64,000 nt of DNA from Mucilaginibacter arboris (GCF_009754915.1 NZ_WPIK01000008.1:62001-126000), one strand, 5' to 3'; positions 25,537-34,454 are shown, numbered from the stretch's first letter. Notes: generated by a model not told the origin, from the sequence alone. Numbers and translations are program-made.

Positions 25537-26430
25537 TTATACAACCGATGGTTTGCTTTTGCCTGTTAAATATTCTGATAAAGCTTTTAAATGAAGTTTA
25601 AACCTGTTTTTAAAAGCTTTGAATATTCCGCCATCATATAATAATCTTCTTGGCGATGTAAAAACCCTTGCTTTGGCGTGCGTTACTAATTTTAAACGGC
25701 CTTTTGTTTTTAAGTGCTGGGCCATTCTGCCATCTTCGGCTTCTTCTACAAAATAATCGCTGCCGTTTGCATTGTCAAATTTTCTGCTTTTCTCAACATT
25801 AAAACCATTGGGATTGCGCCCGGCTTCGGTTATAAAACCCATATTAAAACCAAGCATATTCAGGTATTCGCGATTTTTTCTTCTGATCCGGACCAGCAAA
25901 CCGGTAACCAATTCATAAAAAAATAAATCCAACCTGTTTTTCCCCTCGGGCGGAAGGAAAGAATAGCGGCCATAAACACCTGTAATACTTTTATCTTCTG
26001 CCATTGGTTTTACCATGAGGTCGATCCAGTTTGGCGGATAAAAAGTATCACAATCGGCACATAAATGATATTTTCCACGCGCCTTGTCTAAACCCATTTG
26101 TCTTGCGTAAGGTGTTCCCTGTTTTTGTTGGAAATAGTTTCTGATGCCCAGTTCTTCCAGTACATTTTGTGTGCCATCTGTAGAGTTATTGTTGATCACG
26201 ATAATTTCTACCTTGAAAGAAGTATGGTTTGCTGCGATGGAAGATAAGGCACGAAAGATATTGTTTTCCTCGTTCCATGCAGGAATAACGACAGAGACAT
26301 CAGGTTTCTCAGCAGAAAACTTTTTAATGCGGCTTTTTAAATCAAAAAGTTCAGCCTTGTTCAAATCAGCAAACTTTTTCTCTTTATAAAGATGAGGATT
26401 GATCCAGGAAGGAAGTTTAAACAGGTGCAT
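25537..26430 (-). CDS. Glycosyltransferase family 2
   Basis: 297 residues. The GT2 catalytic domain begins PDVSVVIPAWNEENNIFRAL (about residue 39), with VIINNNSTDGT-type donor loop (IVINNNSTDGTQNV) and HLCADCDTFYPPNW supplying the DxD metal site. EEAEDGRMAQHLKTKG is an ED-type acceptor motif near 235. No membrane segments. First gene of a three-gene glycosyltransferase operon, divergent from the flippase gene, so together they suggest assembly and export of an exopolysaccharide or surface glycan. Confidence 0.87.
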   Translation of the reverse strand: MHLFKLPSWINPHLYKEKKFADLNKAELFDLKSRIKKFSAEKPDVSVVIPAWNEENNIFRALSSIAANHTSFKVEIIVINNNSTDGTQNVLEELGIRNYFQQKQGTPYARQMGLDKARGKYHLCADCDTFYPPNWIDLMVKPMAEDKSITGVYGRYSFLPPEGKNRLDLFFYELVTGLLVRIRRKNREYLNMLGFNMGFITEAGRNPNGFNVEKSRKFDNANGSDYFVEEAEDGRMAQHLKTKGRLKLVTHAKARVFTSPRRLLYDGGIFKAFKNRFKLHLKALSEYLTGKSKPSVV

Positions 26431-26584
26431 TCAAAATAAATTCTTGCTAACGTACTTGTATCATTAAATTTAACAGAACAGTCTGGTCCGTAACTATAAA
26501 AATTAAGCTTCGTTTAACCCTTATAGCTGTTGTTTGTACGTGTAAAATACAAGCAGGGTTGCTATTGTTACCTTTTGAAAAAAT

Positions 26585-27931
26585 ATGCTTATTAGAAAGT
26601 TCTGGTCCAGGTTTAATAATATTTACTTTTTATCCCTGGCCGGGAATGGTATTATATCCATTTTGGGTATGCTTACTTATGCCGTATTATCGCGTTCCTT
26701 ATCGTTGGAAGGATTAGGCGTTTGGGTTTTTTTTGCTGCCGTTGTTGGCCTGCTTGATACCATACGTTCCGGGTTTATTGTTACTGCCTTTATTAAATTT
26801 TATTCCGGCACTACCCATCTGCGCGCTGCCGAAGTTTGCGGTTCTACGTGGTATATTGCTATTGTTCTTACTTTACTGGTTGTAATTGTTAATATACCGG
26901 CTTCGTTTATCATCAACTATACGAATAATGCAGGATTAATTTTATCTGTTAAATGGTTCAGCGTGTATTTTATAGTTACTTTACCTGTTTTTATAGCTGG
27001 TTGCTTGCTGCAGGCACAACAGTCTTTCGGAGCGTTATTATATCTTCGCTTTATTAATCAGGGTTTATTCATTGTTTTTATTGTTTTGCTGATTGTCCTG
27101 AAACTGGCTAATATCAATACCATTATTTATAGCTTTTTATCAGCTCAATTTATAACCAGTATTATTTGTTTTGCAAAAGGCTGGACTAACATTAACACCT
27201 TTTCTAAAAGAACGAAGAATTGTATTGCAGAACTTTTTCATTTTGGAAAATATAGCGTAGGCACAACTTTAAGCGCTAATCTGTTTCGTAGTTCTGATAC
27301 TTTCATCATCAACTTTATGCTTGGCCCGGCTGCTTTGGCTATTTATAACCTCGGACAAAAGCTAATGGAACTGGTAGAAATACCATTAAGAAGTTACGCA
27401 GCCGTTGGAATGCCAATTATGTCTGTTGCGTTCAATCAAAATAATAGGGGCGGCGTAATTTATATTATGAAAAAATATACCGGAATGCTTACGCTTGTGC
27501 TGGTTCCGCTTGCTATAGCTTCTTACTTTTTGGCTGATTATGCTGTTTTGTTTATCGGCGGAAAACAATATGCAGGTACAGAAGCTGCCAATGTTTTCCG
27601 GATATTTATCACTTTTGCTTTGTTATATCCGGCTGATCGTTTTCTTGCTTTAACTTTAGATGTTATCCATCAGCCGCAGGTTAACTTTATTAAAGTTTTA
27701 GTGATGCTTGCCATTAACATCATTACCGATTTTGTTGGGATTTATATCTTCAAAAATATTTATGGCGTGGCTATCGCTACTGTTTTTCCGGTACTTACCG
27801 GCGTTTTGGTTGGTTACTGGTATTTGAAAAAATACCTGAAGTTTGATTTTAAAGATATTTATGTTCTGGGCTACCGGGAACTTGAGATATTAGCCAAAGC
27901 AACCATAAAAAAGCTGAAACTTGTAATGTGA
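26585..27931 (+). CDS. Polysaccharide flippase (Wzx/oligosaccharide transporter, MOP superfamily)
   Basis: 448 residues with about 12 membrane segments, starting FYFLSLAGNGIISILGMLTYAVLSRSLSLEGLGVW, the typical opening of polysaccharide biosynthesis transporters; conserved LGPAALAIYNLGQKLMELVEIPLRSYAAVGMPIMS lies near residue 245. It would flip lipid-linked glycans across the inner membrane. Divergent from the three glycosyltransferase genes. The 3' end faces the sigma/anti-sigma-like unit across a hairpin of two inverted 12-mers. Confidence 0.85.
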   Translation: MLIRKFWSRFNNIYFLSLAGNGIISILGMLTYAVLSRSLSLEGLGVWVFFAAVVGLLDTIRSGFIVTAFIKFYSGTTHLRAAEVCGSTWYIAIVLTLLVVIVNIPASFIINYTNNAGLILSVKWFSVYFIVTLPVFIAGCLLQAQQSFGALLYLRFINQGLFIVFIVLLIVLKLANINTIIYSFLSAQFITSIICFAKGWTNINTFSKRTKNCIAELFHFGKYSVGTTLSANLFRSSDTFIINFMLGPAALAIYNLGQKLMELVEIPLRSYAAVGMPIMSVAFNQNNRGGVIYIMKKYTGMLTLVLVPLAIASYFLADYAVLFIGGKQYAGTEAANVFRIFITFALLYPADRFLALTLDVIHQPQVNFIKVLVMLAINIITDFVGIYIFKNIYGVAIATVFPVLTGVLVGYWYLKKYLKFDFKDIYVLGYRELEILAKATIKKLKLVM

Positions 27932-27961
27932 TCGATTGTGATAACATCAGCAGGTTTATCG

Positions 27962-28053
27962 CAATGCTTCTTTTATCGGCATAAAATCTTCATTGCCCAA
28001 AATTGCTTATGCTGCTTTCTCTCACATAAAAACATGCCGTAAAAGAAGCATTG
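27962..28053. terminator. Long-loop inverted pair of 12-mers between convergent genes
   Basis: CAATGCTTCTTTTATCGGCAT (27962-27982, one bulged T) pairs with ATGCCGTAAAAGAAGCATTG (28034-28053) across a 51-base loop. It sits between convergent stops at 27931 and 28065 and is followed by TTTTTTG on the plus strand, so it probably ends transcription from at least one side. Confidence 0.6.
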
Positions 28054-28064
28054 TTTTTTGGAGA

Positions 28065-28658
28065 TCAATCCCTGAACTGTCCTTTTAAACGTTCCAACCG
28101 GTTAATAATCTCGCTGATCTTTTCCTGCTCGGTTTTAATAATCCGTTCCCTCCAGTAAAAGGTAACAAATAATATCCATCCTAAAAAAAAAGTATAAGCG
28201 GTTATTTCAAAAAACAGGGAAGCCGGTTTAAGCACTTCAACCAAAAACATCCCTAAACCAACACTTAATAAAATGGTGTAAACGTAGTACATTTTGCCAT
28301 ACATGCGTGTGCGGCTGGTTTGGTAAAGCTTCAACTTTTCTAAATAAACGTTTACTTCTGTTGTAGGGTCGTGCGAAGCAAGCAGCTTGTAATCGCGGAA
28401 CATCAGGATGGCATAAATCAGGATGGTACTCATGATGATAAAAATACCGGCATAAGTAAGCCAGGAATTGAACAGGAAAAACAGGAACAGCACGATCATC
28501 AAAATGAATGTGGCGGCCATAATCAGGATGCTCCATAATAATTTACGGTTTAATGCTGAAGTACCTTTTTTTACCTGTTTTAATAAAATATCTACCGGCA
28601 CTTGCTCTGCCTGGGGTTGTGTAATCCATAGCGAGCTTAATTCCTCAAAGTTTTTCAT
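28065..28658 (-). CDS. Four-helix membrane protein cotranscribed with ECF sigma factor
   Basis: 197 residues. The N-terminus (MKNFEELSSLWITQPQAEQ) is cytoplasmic-looking; four membrane segments follow in two pairs (about 42-62, 66-88, 123-143, 148-166), and a charged C-terminal helix (EQEKISEIINRLERLKGQ). The start overlaps the sigma factor stop region by 14 bases, so the two are translationally linked and this protein may control the sigma factor. It lacks the zinc-binding HxxxCxxC motif of ordinary anti-sigma factors, so the regulatory role is inference from position only. Confidence 0.75.
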   Translation of the reverse strand: MKNFEELSSLWITQPQAEQVPVDILLKQVKKGTSALNRKLLWSILIMAATFILMIVLFLFFLFNSWLTYAGIFIIMSTILIYAILMFRDYKLLASHDPTTEVNVYLEKLKLYQTSRTRMYGKMYYVYTILLSVGLGMFLVEVLKPASLFFEITAYTFFLGWILFVTFYWRERIIKTEQEKISEIINRLERLKGQFRD

Positions 28659-29142
28659 AATGGTTGTACAGCTCGGTTAATTTATGTTTAATGCGATGGA
28701 TTTTCACCCTGAGGTTTCCTTCGGAGATGCCAGAAATTTCTGCAATCTCGGGGTATGGCACTTCGTCTAATACCATCGTTATCAATATTCTTTCAGATTC
28801 CTCCAGTTTGGAGATACATTGGTAAAGCAAATCAACCTCTTCTTTCTTTTCTGATATTTCTTCTTTTTCGTTCTCAACAATAAACGGTGTCAGCTCGTCT
28901 TTAGCCTGCCGTTTTTCCGATCTTAAGTAAGTTAAACAAGTATTTACAGCGATGCGATAAATCCAGGTAGAGATCATGGACTGGTTGCGGAACTTATCCA
29001 GGTTCTGCCAAACCTTTAAAAATGTTTCCTGCAATAAATCATTTGCTGCTGCGCTGTCCGCAGTGTACGAGTAACATAAACGGTAAATGCGTTTGGAGTT
29101 GGCCTCAAAAATTTCCCTGAAAGCACTATCTTTCGTTTTCAA
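28645..29142 (-). CDS. ECF-type RNA polymerase sigma-70 factor
   Basis: 165 residues with sigma region 2 (YRLCYSYTADSAAANDLLQETFLKVWQNLDKF, about 19-50, plus STWIYRIAVNTCLTYLR) and region 4 (LVLDEVPYPEIAEISGISEGNLRVKIHRIKHKL, about 120-155). It directs RNA polymerase to a small regulon, unknown here. The linker carries an acidic insert (ENEKEEISEKKEEVD). It overlaps the downstream membrane protein gene and may also be autoregulated from the 45-base gap upstream, though I see no sure promoter. Confidence 0.9.
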   Translation of the reverse strand: MKTKDSAFREIFEANSKRIYRLCYSYTADSAAANDLLQETFLKVWQNLDKFRNQSMISTWIYRIAVNTCLTYLRSEKRQAKDELTPFIVENEKEEISEKKEEVDLLYQCISKLEESERILITMVLDEVPYPEIAEISGISEGNLRVKIHRIKHKLTELYNHYEKL

Positions 29143-29187
29143 CAGAGTAAAGCGTGTTTCTTTTCAGATTAAATTAAGCACTATTTG

Positions 29188-29712
29188 TTACAGCTTGAAC
29201 GATTTCTTTTCGAACCAATAAATTTCGCTTTCGGCTTGCATCAGCATTTCCTCGTATAAAATACCGTAATCATGCTGTAAATCATCATGCAGTTTTTGCA
29301 AAGCAGCTTTTGCTTTTTCTACTGATCGGTAAAAAACATTTCGAAGTGGTTTATAATGCGAATGATAATCGACATAATTAATGTAACTGCTGCAAAAATG
29401 AAGGAGCAGTTCTGTTTTAACAATATCAGAACCTGTATAACGAATGTGGTTGTTCATTTCTAATGATATCTTCCTTAATTCTTTCACTATCAAATAGCTT
29501 TTGCCTTTTAGCTTACCGAATTGCAGGTCCATTTCTGCTTTATATTCCTTTACAAAAGCATCAGGGTCATCCGCTTTAAACAACAAATAGGAAAGCAATT
29601 CTTTGTTTTCTTTTTTAAAACGTACCAAACGTAAACAAAGGGTTGCTATTTCCTGGCTGCTTAAATGCTGCAGCTCTTTTTTAATTTCGGATGAAGGGTA
29701 AACAAGACTCAT
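29188..29712 (-). CDS. Conserved hypothetical protein
   Basis: 174 residues, helical throughout, no signal peptide or membrane segment. Starts MSLVYPSSEIKKELQHLSSQEIATLCLRLVRFKKENKELLSYLLF and ends with an alpha-helical region rich in aromatic residues (YGILYEEMLMQAESEIYWFEKKSF). I recall related unnamed proteins in Bacteroidota but no function. It lies 45 bases upstream of the sigma factor in the same direction and is divergent from the symporter gene. Confidence 0.65.
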   Translation of the reverse strand: MSLVYPSSEIKKELQHLSSQEIATLCLRLVRFKKENKELLSYLLFKADDPDAFVKEYKAEMDLQFGKLKGKSYLIVKELRKISLEMNNHIRYTGSDIVKTELLLHFCSSYINYVDYHSHYKPLRNVFYRSVEKAKAALQKLHDDLQHDYGILYEEMLMQAESEIYWFEKKSFKL

Positions 29713-29775
29713 TAGGGCAAATATATTTGAGCAAAATGGTAATTTATTGTAGTTTTAGATTTTTAGCAAAATTGA

Positions 29776-31149
29776 ATGGCAAAAAACAGACTTACTTTAT
29801 ACATTTTTTTAGCATTGATCGGTGGAATTTTAGCAGGATATTTTTATAATGTTAGAACAATCAGTTCCTATAACAATAAGATTTATCAGGCAGAAACACA
29901 AATAAAATCTATTCAACTGCAAATGCTTGCTTTGAAAGATACAAGTTCATCAGCTTATCAAAATCTTAAAACCCGAAAAGCTGCACAAAACAACATCCGT
30001 AAAGAAAGCGACACGGTCCGTGAAAGCAAGCTGGAATATTTTACAATGTTAAGTGATATTTTTCTTCGGCTGATCAAGATGATTGTTGCGCCGCTGGTTT
30101 TTTCGACATTGGTAGTTGGCGTAGCTAAAGTAGGAGATATTAAAGCTGTTGGCCGAATTGGCGGTAAGACAATGCTTTGGTTTATCAGTGCAACGCTGGT
30201 TTCTTTATTGTTGGGAATGGTTCTGGTAAACTTTTTTCAGCCCGGAAAATCCATGCATTTAGCTTTACCGGATGAACATTTGCAATCGGGCATACAAAAA
30301 ACAGCTTTATCGTTAAAAGATTTTTTAGCCCACGTTTTTCCAAAAAGTTTTGTAGAAGCAATGGCGAATAATGAAATATTACAGATTGTTGTCTTCTCGC
30401 TGTTTTTTGGTGTAGCAACAGCAGCCATTGGAGAGAAGGGCGCGATAATAATTAAAGCAATGGATGCCATTGCACATATTATACTTAAAATAACCTCCTA
30501 TGTAATGATGGTAGCGCCATTAGCGGTTTTTGGCGCGATGACGGCTATTGTTGCAAAACAGGGTTTAAGTGTAATTGCTACTTATGCTGTTTTTATCAGT
30601 GAATTTTATTTTGCGCTCATTATTTTATGGTTGGTGTTGGTACTGGCAGGTTTCGTCGTTTTAAAAAAACGTGTTTTTACTTTGGTAAATTATTTAAAAG
30701 ATGCCATGCTCATTGCTTTCAGCACTTCTACCAGCGAAGCCGCTTATCCGCGCACTTTAATTGAATTGGAACGGTTTGGCTGTAAAGATAAAATTGTAAG
30801 TTTTGTACTGCCTTTAGGTTATTCTTTTAACCTGGATGGTTCCATGATGTACATGACGTTTGCATCGCTTTTCCTGGCGCAATCCTACAACATTCATTTA
30901 TCTTTTCAGCAGCAATTATCCATGCTTTTGGTATTGATGCTTACAAGTAAAGGTGTTGCAGGAGTTCCGCGTGCGTCATTGGTTGTAATTGCCGGAACAA
31001 TAGCCAGCTTTAATATTCCGGAAGCTGGTTTGGCTTTATTAATTGGTATTGACCCGCTGCTGGATATGGGACGCTCTGCTACAAATGTTTTGGGCAACGC
31101 AATGGCAACTGCAGTAGTTAGTAAATGGGAGGGAGAACTGGAAGGTTAA
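29776..31149 (+). CDS. Dicarboxylate/amino acid:cation symporter (DAACS family)
   Basis: 457 residues. Imports C4-dicarboxylates or glutamate/aspartate with Na+ or H+. Core features: FLRLIKMIVAPLVFSTLVVGVAKVGD, serine-rich hairpin STSTSEAAYPRTL, LPLGYSFNLDGSMMYMT and the C-terminal GIDPLLDMGRSATNVLGNA. An unusual 50-residue hydrophilic, helical segment (about 22-75; NKIYQAETQIKSIQLQMLAL) is inserted after the first membrane helix, likely periplasmic and coiled-coil. A 12-mer variant begins 15 bases after the stop. Confidence 0.9.
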   Translation: MAKNRLTLYIFLALIGGILAGYFYNVRTISSYNNKIYQAETQIKSIQLQMLALKDTSSSAYQNLKTRKAAQNNIRKESDTVRESKLEYFTMLSDIFLRLIKMIVAPLVFSTLVVGVAKVGDIKAVGRIGGKTMLWFISATLVSLLLGMVLVNFFQPGKSMHLALPDEHLQSGIQKTALSLKDFLAHVFPKSFVEAMANNEILQIVVFSLFFGVATAAIGEKGAIIIKAMDAIAHIILKITSYVMMVAPLAVFGAMTAIVAKQGLSVIATYAVFISEFYFALIILWLVLVLAGFVVLKKRVFTLVNYLKDAMLIAFSTSTSEAAYPRTLIELERFGCKDKIVSFVLPLGYSFNLDGSMMYMTFASLFLAQSYNIHLSFQQQLSMLLVLMLTSKGVAGVPRASLVVIAGTIASFNIPEAGLALLIGIDPLLDMGRSATNVLGNAMATAVVSKWEGELEG

Positions 31150-31227
31150 AGGTTTTTAGGTGATAAAAGAAGTATCAGCTTAAAATCTAAATTTGGTTTT
31201 AATTAACAATAGTTAAACTTTGATTTC

Positions 31228-32505
31228 GTGGATAAGCTCAAACCAATAATTTGGACTACAACTCAGAAAATTGTTTTTCGTTTTTTCCTGTTCTTTTTTT
31301 TCTTGTTTGTAATATTCACTCCAAACGGCGTATTACCATTTTCGTATCAAATTTCCAACCATTATATTCCATCTTTCAACAAGTTAATAATTTGGCTGGC
31401 CGTTCATCTTCTACAATTTAACAAACCAATTATAGTTAAACCGACCGGAAGCGGTGATACAACTTTAGATTATTTTAAAATGCTGTTTATAGCAGTATTT
31501 TCTTTAGTTGGTATGCTGGTTTGGAGTGCTTTAGATTTCAAACGAAATAGTTATCCAAAGTTGTATTATTGGCTAACCGTCATCGTTCGCTACTATGCTG
31601 GCATCACGATGATTACATACGGATGCATGAAAATTATCAAGCTACAATTTCCTTCAGCTTCTTTATACCAGTTAATAATACCTTACGGAGATTTTCCACC
31701 GATGGGTTTGGCGTGGAGTTTTATGGGTTATTCAACCGGTTACAACTACTTCACCGGAATAGCAGAATTTACTTGCGGTATATTGTTGTTTTTCCGTAAA
31801 ACGTCCAGGTTGGGAGCGGTACTTTTATTGGTTGTAGCCAGTAATATCATGGCTATAAATTATTGTTTTGATGTTCCTGTAAAGCTGCTTTCTACCATGT
31901 TGGTTGTAATGGCAATTTTTTTAATATCAAAAGATGCACAGCAATTTGTAAACTTTTTTCTGCTTAATAAAACTGCTGTACAATCCAGTCTTCCGCCTCA
32001 TCGTTTTAGCAAACGTTGGAAGAATTTGATTGTTGAGGGAATTAAATATGCGTTGGTTATTTACGTTGTAGGAAGTGATTTTTCATCAGCTTTAGAAATG
32101 AGAAGTGTTCGTGGTGATCTTGCTCCAAAACCATTTATGTATGGTATTTATAACGTAGAATATTTCATTCGAAACCATGATACAATTCCGCCACTTGCTA
32201 CCGATACCACCCGCTGGAAAAAATTAATCATACAAGATAAAGATTATGCTATGATCCAATTTTCAAACGATAGTTTACGTAATTTCAATTATAACAACGA
32301 TATCATCAAACGTAAGCTTGAGTTTGTACAGCAAAATTTGGCTGTTGGAAATTCAATTATCAGTTACACCCTTTCTGATTCCGACCGATTAATTTTAAAA
32401 GGCAAATGGAAACGTGATTCGGTCTTGATCGTACTTCGAAAATACGATGAAAACAATTTTTTACTTAAAAAGATAGGTTTTCGCTGGATAAGAGATCCCA
32501 AATGA
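31228..32505 (+). CDS. DoxX-like membrane protein, uncharacterised
   Basis: 425 residues, start GTG 31228. Six to eight membrane segments in the first 270 residues include VIVRYYAGITMITYGCMKIIKLQFP and YFTGIAEFTCGILLFFRKTSRLGAVLLLVVASNIMAINYCFD, an arrangement of the DoxX/DoxD kind. The C-terminal 150 residues are a soluble beta-rich domain (FSNDSLRNFNYNNDIIKRK...), probably periplasmic. Function unknown; similar fusion proteins occur in Bacteroidota. Follows the symporter by 78 bases. Confidence 0.65.
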   Translation: MDKLKPIIWTTTQKIVFRFFLFFFFLFVIFTPNGVLPFSYQISNHYIPSFNKLIIWLAVHLLQFNKPIIVKPTGSGDTTLDYFKMLFIAVFSLVGMLVWSALDFKRNSYPKLYYWLTVIVRYYAGITMITYGCMKIIKLQFPSASLYQLIIPYGDFPPMGLAWSFMGYSTGYNYFTGIAEFTCGILLFFRKTSRLGAVLLLVVASNIMAINYCFDVPVKLLSTMLVVMAIFLISKDAQQFVNFFLLNKTAVQSSLPPHRFSKRWKNLIVEGIKYALVIYVVGSDFSSALEMRSVRGDLAPKPFMYGIYNVEYFIRNHDTIPPLATDTTRWKKLIIQDKDYAMIQFSNDSLRNFNYNNDIIKRKLEFVQQNLAVGNSIISYTLSDSDRLILKGKWKRDSVLIVLRKYDENNFLLKKIGFRWIRDPK

Positions 32506-32617
32506 AGCGTAGATTATATTATTTATATCGATAAAAGAAGCATCTCTAAAATCAATATTTTGGATAGTGGTTTTTTAAAGCGAATTTTGAACAGAAAAAT
32601 AAAAATCTGTAATTAAA

Positions 32618-33121
32618 ATGTCTTCCCGTTATAAAAAAATCTTTCTGGCTTTTAGTATAGTTGTTCCGTTTATGTTGTACTGCGTTTATTATTATGGTAT
32701 GATGATCAGCAACGCGCCGTACAAGTTTACTGAATTTGAATTTATCGACTTTAAATATGGCGAAGGCAATAACCTGAATAATACTTACAACTCTAAAACC
32801 GGCAGGTACCAGTACGTAAACAACCATGATTCTTTAGTGGTAAAAACAGTACATCTTAACAAAGATGATTTGCTTTACCTGCATCATAAAGCTGCTGAAT
32901 TAGGTTTTTGGAACTTCCCGAAAGAAGTAACCAATGTTGAAAACGATCCCCGGTTTAAAAATTCACCGCATTATTTTTTTGCTTTTCATTACCAGCGCAA
33001 AACCAAAGAAGTTATGTTTGACGAGGCCTTTAATGGCGATGTACGGTTAAAAGATGCAGCTATGCGCTTAGCTAAAGAAATTGAAGGTCGTCTGGCGGAT
33101 GCAGAAGACCGGGAAAAATAG
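32618..33121 (+). CDS. Hypothetical single-span membrane protein
   Basis: 167 residues with one N-terminal membrane helix (KIFLAFSIVVPFMLYCVYYYGMM) and a soluble domain of about 130 residues, including YQYVNNHDSLVVKTVHLNKDDLLYLHHKAAELGFWNFP. This resembles the cytoplasm-facing or periplasmic DUF of several small Bacteroidota proteins, but I cannot name it. 70 bases upstream of rplU; a TATATTTG promoter box (33157) separates it from the ribosomal genes. A 12-mer copy at 32532 lies just before it. Confidence 0.65.
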   Translation: MSSRYKKIFLAFSIVVPFMLYCVYYYGMMISNAPYKFTEFEFIDFKYGEGNNLNNTYNSKTGRYQYVNNHDSLVVKTVHLNKDDLLYLHHKAAELGFWNFPKEVTNVENDPRFKNSPHYFFAFHYQRKTKEVMFDEAFNGDVRLKDAAMRLAKEIEGRLADAEDREK

Positions 33122-33156
33122 TTTGAAGGGCTGTTTTTATTAACAAAAAAAGATAC

Positions 33157-33164
33157 TATATTTG
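33157..33164 (+). promoter_or_regulatory. Probable -7 promoter box for rplU-rpmA
   Basis: TATATTTG matches TAnnTTTG exactly, 28 bases before the rplU start. A good TTG was not found 20 bases upstream (CTGTTTTT instead), so the -33 element is weak. Confidence 0.5.
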
Positions 33165-33192
33165 CGCCTCATTTAAAAAATATTATTTAACA

Positions 33193-33501
33193 ATGTACGC
33201 AATAGTAAGTATAGCCGGACAGCAATTTAAAGTTGCTAAAGACCAGAAGCTTTTTGTACACCGTTTACAAGGAGAAGAAGGCGCTAGTATTGAATTTGAC
33301 CAGGTATTGTTAGCAGAAAACGAAGGTAAATTTTCTATCGGAAACGGTTTGGAAAATGCACGTGTTTCTGCTAAAATCGTGTCTCATTTAAAAGGTGATA
33401 AAGTAATCGTTTTCAAAAAGAAACGCCGTAAAGGTTACAAAAAGAAAAACGGCCACCGTCAGCAATTCACTAAAATCGAGATCACCGGAATCACTTTATA
33501 A
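33193..33501 (+). CDS. rplU: Large ribosomal subunit protein bL21
   Basis: 102 residues: MYAIVSIAGQQFKVAKDQKLFVHRL to the C-terminal KKKRRKGYKKKNGHRQQFTKIEITGI, the bL21 signature. Binds 23S rRNA in the 50S subunit. Followed by rpmA 50 bases later, the usual order. Confidence 0.97.
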   Translation: MYAIVSIAGQQFKVAKDQKLFVHRLQGEEGASIEFDQVLLAENEGKFSIGNGLENARVSAKIVSHLKGDKVIVFKKKRRKGYKKKNGHRQQFTKIEITGITL

Positions 33502-33551
33502 TTGATTTTTAAATTCTGAACTGATTTCAGTTCATCAAAAATTAAAAGAAA

Positions 33552-33962
33552 ATGGCACACAAAAAAGGCGCGGGTAGTTCCAGAAACGGCCGCGAATCGC
33601 ATAGCAAACGTTTAGGTATTAAAATATTTGGCGGTCAGCCTGCATTGGCTGGTAACATCATCGTTCGCCAGCGTGGTACTCCGCACAATCCGGATAAAAA
33701 TGTAGGTATTGGTAAAGACCATACTTTATTTGCAATGGTTGACGGATATGTAGTGTTCAGAAAGAAAGCAGATAACCGTTCTTACGTTTCTGTTATTCCG
33801 TTTGAAACTGCTGATGTAGCACAACAAGTAACACCAGAACCAATTGCATTAACTGAAACTGTAGATGTTCATCCAACTGTAGTAACACCAGAAGGAAATT
33901 TGGTTGACGAAGCAATTGCTGCTACAGAAACTGAAGGCGAAGGAGAAGCTGTTTCGGCTTAA
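33552..33962 (+). CDS. rpmA: Large ribosomal subunit protein bL27 with long C-terminal extension
   Basis: bL27 sits near the peptidyl-transferase centre. [22 protein letters not shown] begins without the cleavable extension seen in Firmicutes. The conserved domain ends near residue 86 ([15 protein letters not shown]). About 50 further residues, acidic and rich in Thr, Val, Glu and Ala ([20 protein letters not shown]), extend it to 136, against a usual 85-90. No frameshift is involved; the same frame continues to the stop and a terminator follows. Confidence 0.93.
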   Translation: MAHKKGAGSSRNGRESHSKRLGIKIFGGQPALAGNIIVRQRGTPHNPDKNVGIGKDHTLFAMVDGYVVFRKKADNRSYVSVIPFETADVAQQVTPEPIALTETVDVHPTVVTPEGNLVDEAIAATETEGEGEAVSA

Positions 33963-33981
33963 TACTTCTTTTATCATATTA

Positions 33982-34021
33982 AAAAGCCCTAACTTGAGAA
34001 ATTGAGTTGGGGCTTTTTGGG
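33982..34021 (+). terminator. Intrinsic terminator of the rplU-rpmA operon
   Basis: AAAAAGCCCTAACTT pairs with GAGTTGGGGCTTTTT around an eight-base loop and is followed by GGGTTTT; a 12-mer variant (33963) lies between it and the stop codon. Confidence 0.85.
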
Positions 34022-34035
34022 TTTTAAAAATTTTG

Positions 34036-34368
34036 TTAATGAACGAATAAATAATATAGTATTGGTAAGTAAGTTAGCATAGTTAGAAAGACATAAAAAT
34101 TTCGAAAACTTTTATTGAAAACTGCTAACAATAGATTAATTAGCGAATACGCTAGAGATAAAGCTAATGCAAAAAATCCTAAAATAGCCTTCATCTCTCC
34201 ATAACTAATGCTTTTCTTATTTGTGTCTGTAATAACTATGTAGTAGAAAAACAACCACATCGTTAAGTAAGCTACAAATATTAATATAGCTAAAGGATGC
34301 TTCTTAATTTGAGGTATGAGATTTTTTTTAAACATAAAGAACTGTAATATAAATATAAACAACCACAC
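34036..34368 (-). CDS. Hypothetical small membrane protein
   Basis: 110 residues with four predicted membrane segments (LFIFILQFFMF, LAILIFVAYLTMWLFFYYIVI, ILGFFALALSLAYSLINLLLAVF, FLTMLTYLPILYYLFV). Unusually AT-rich for the window, rich in Phe, Leu, Tyr and Lys. No recognised domain. It lies between a ribosomal operon and the toxin-antitoxin pair, possibly acquired with the latter. Confidence 0.5.
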   Translation of the reverse strand: MWLFIFILQFFMFKKNLIPQIKKHPLAILIFVAYLTMWLFFYYIVITDTNKKSISYGEMKAILGFFALALSLAYSLINLLLAVFNKSFRNFYVFLTMLTYLPILYYLFVH

Positions 34369-34454
34369 GGTAATTATCTCTCATACCATAATTCAGTAAA
34401 CTCAAATAACTTCACATAGGCGAAAGCATACCTTTAAACTTTACTTCGCTTTTT

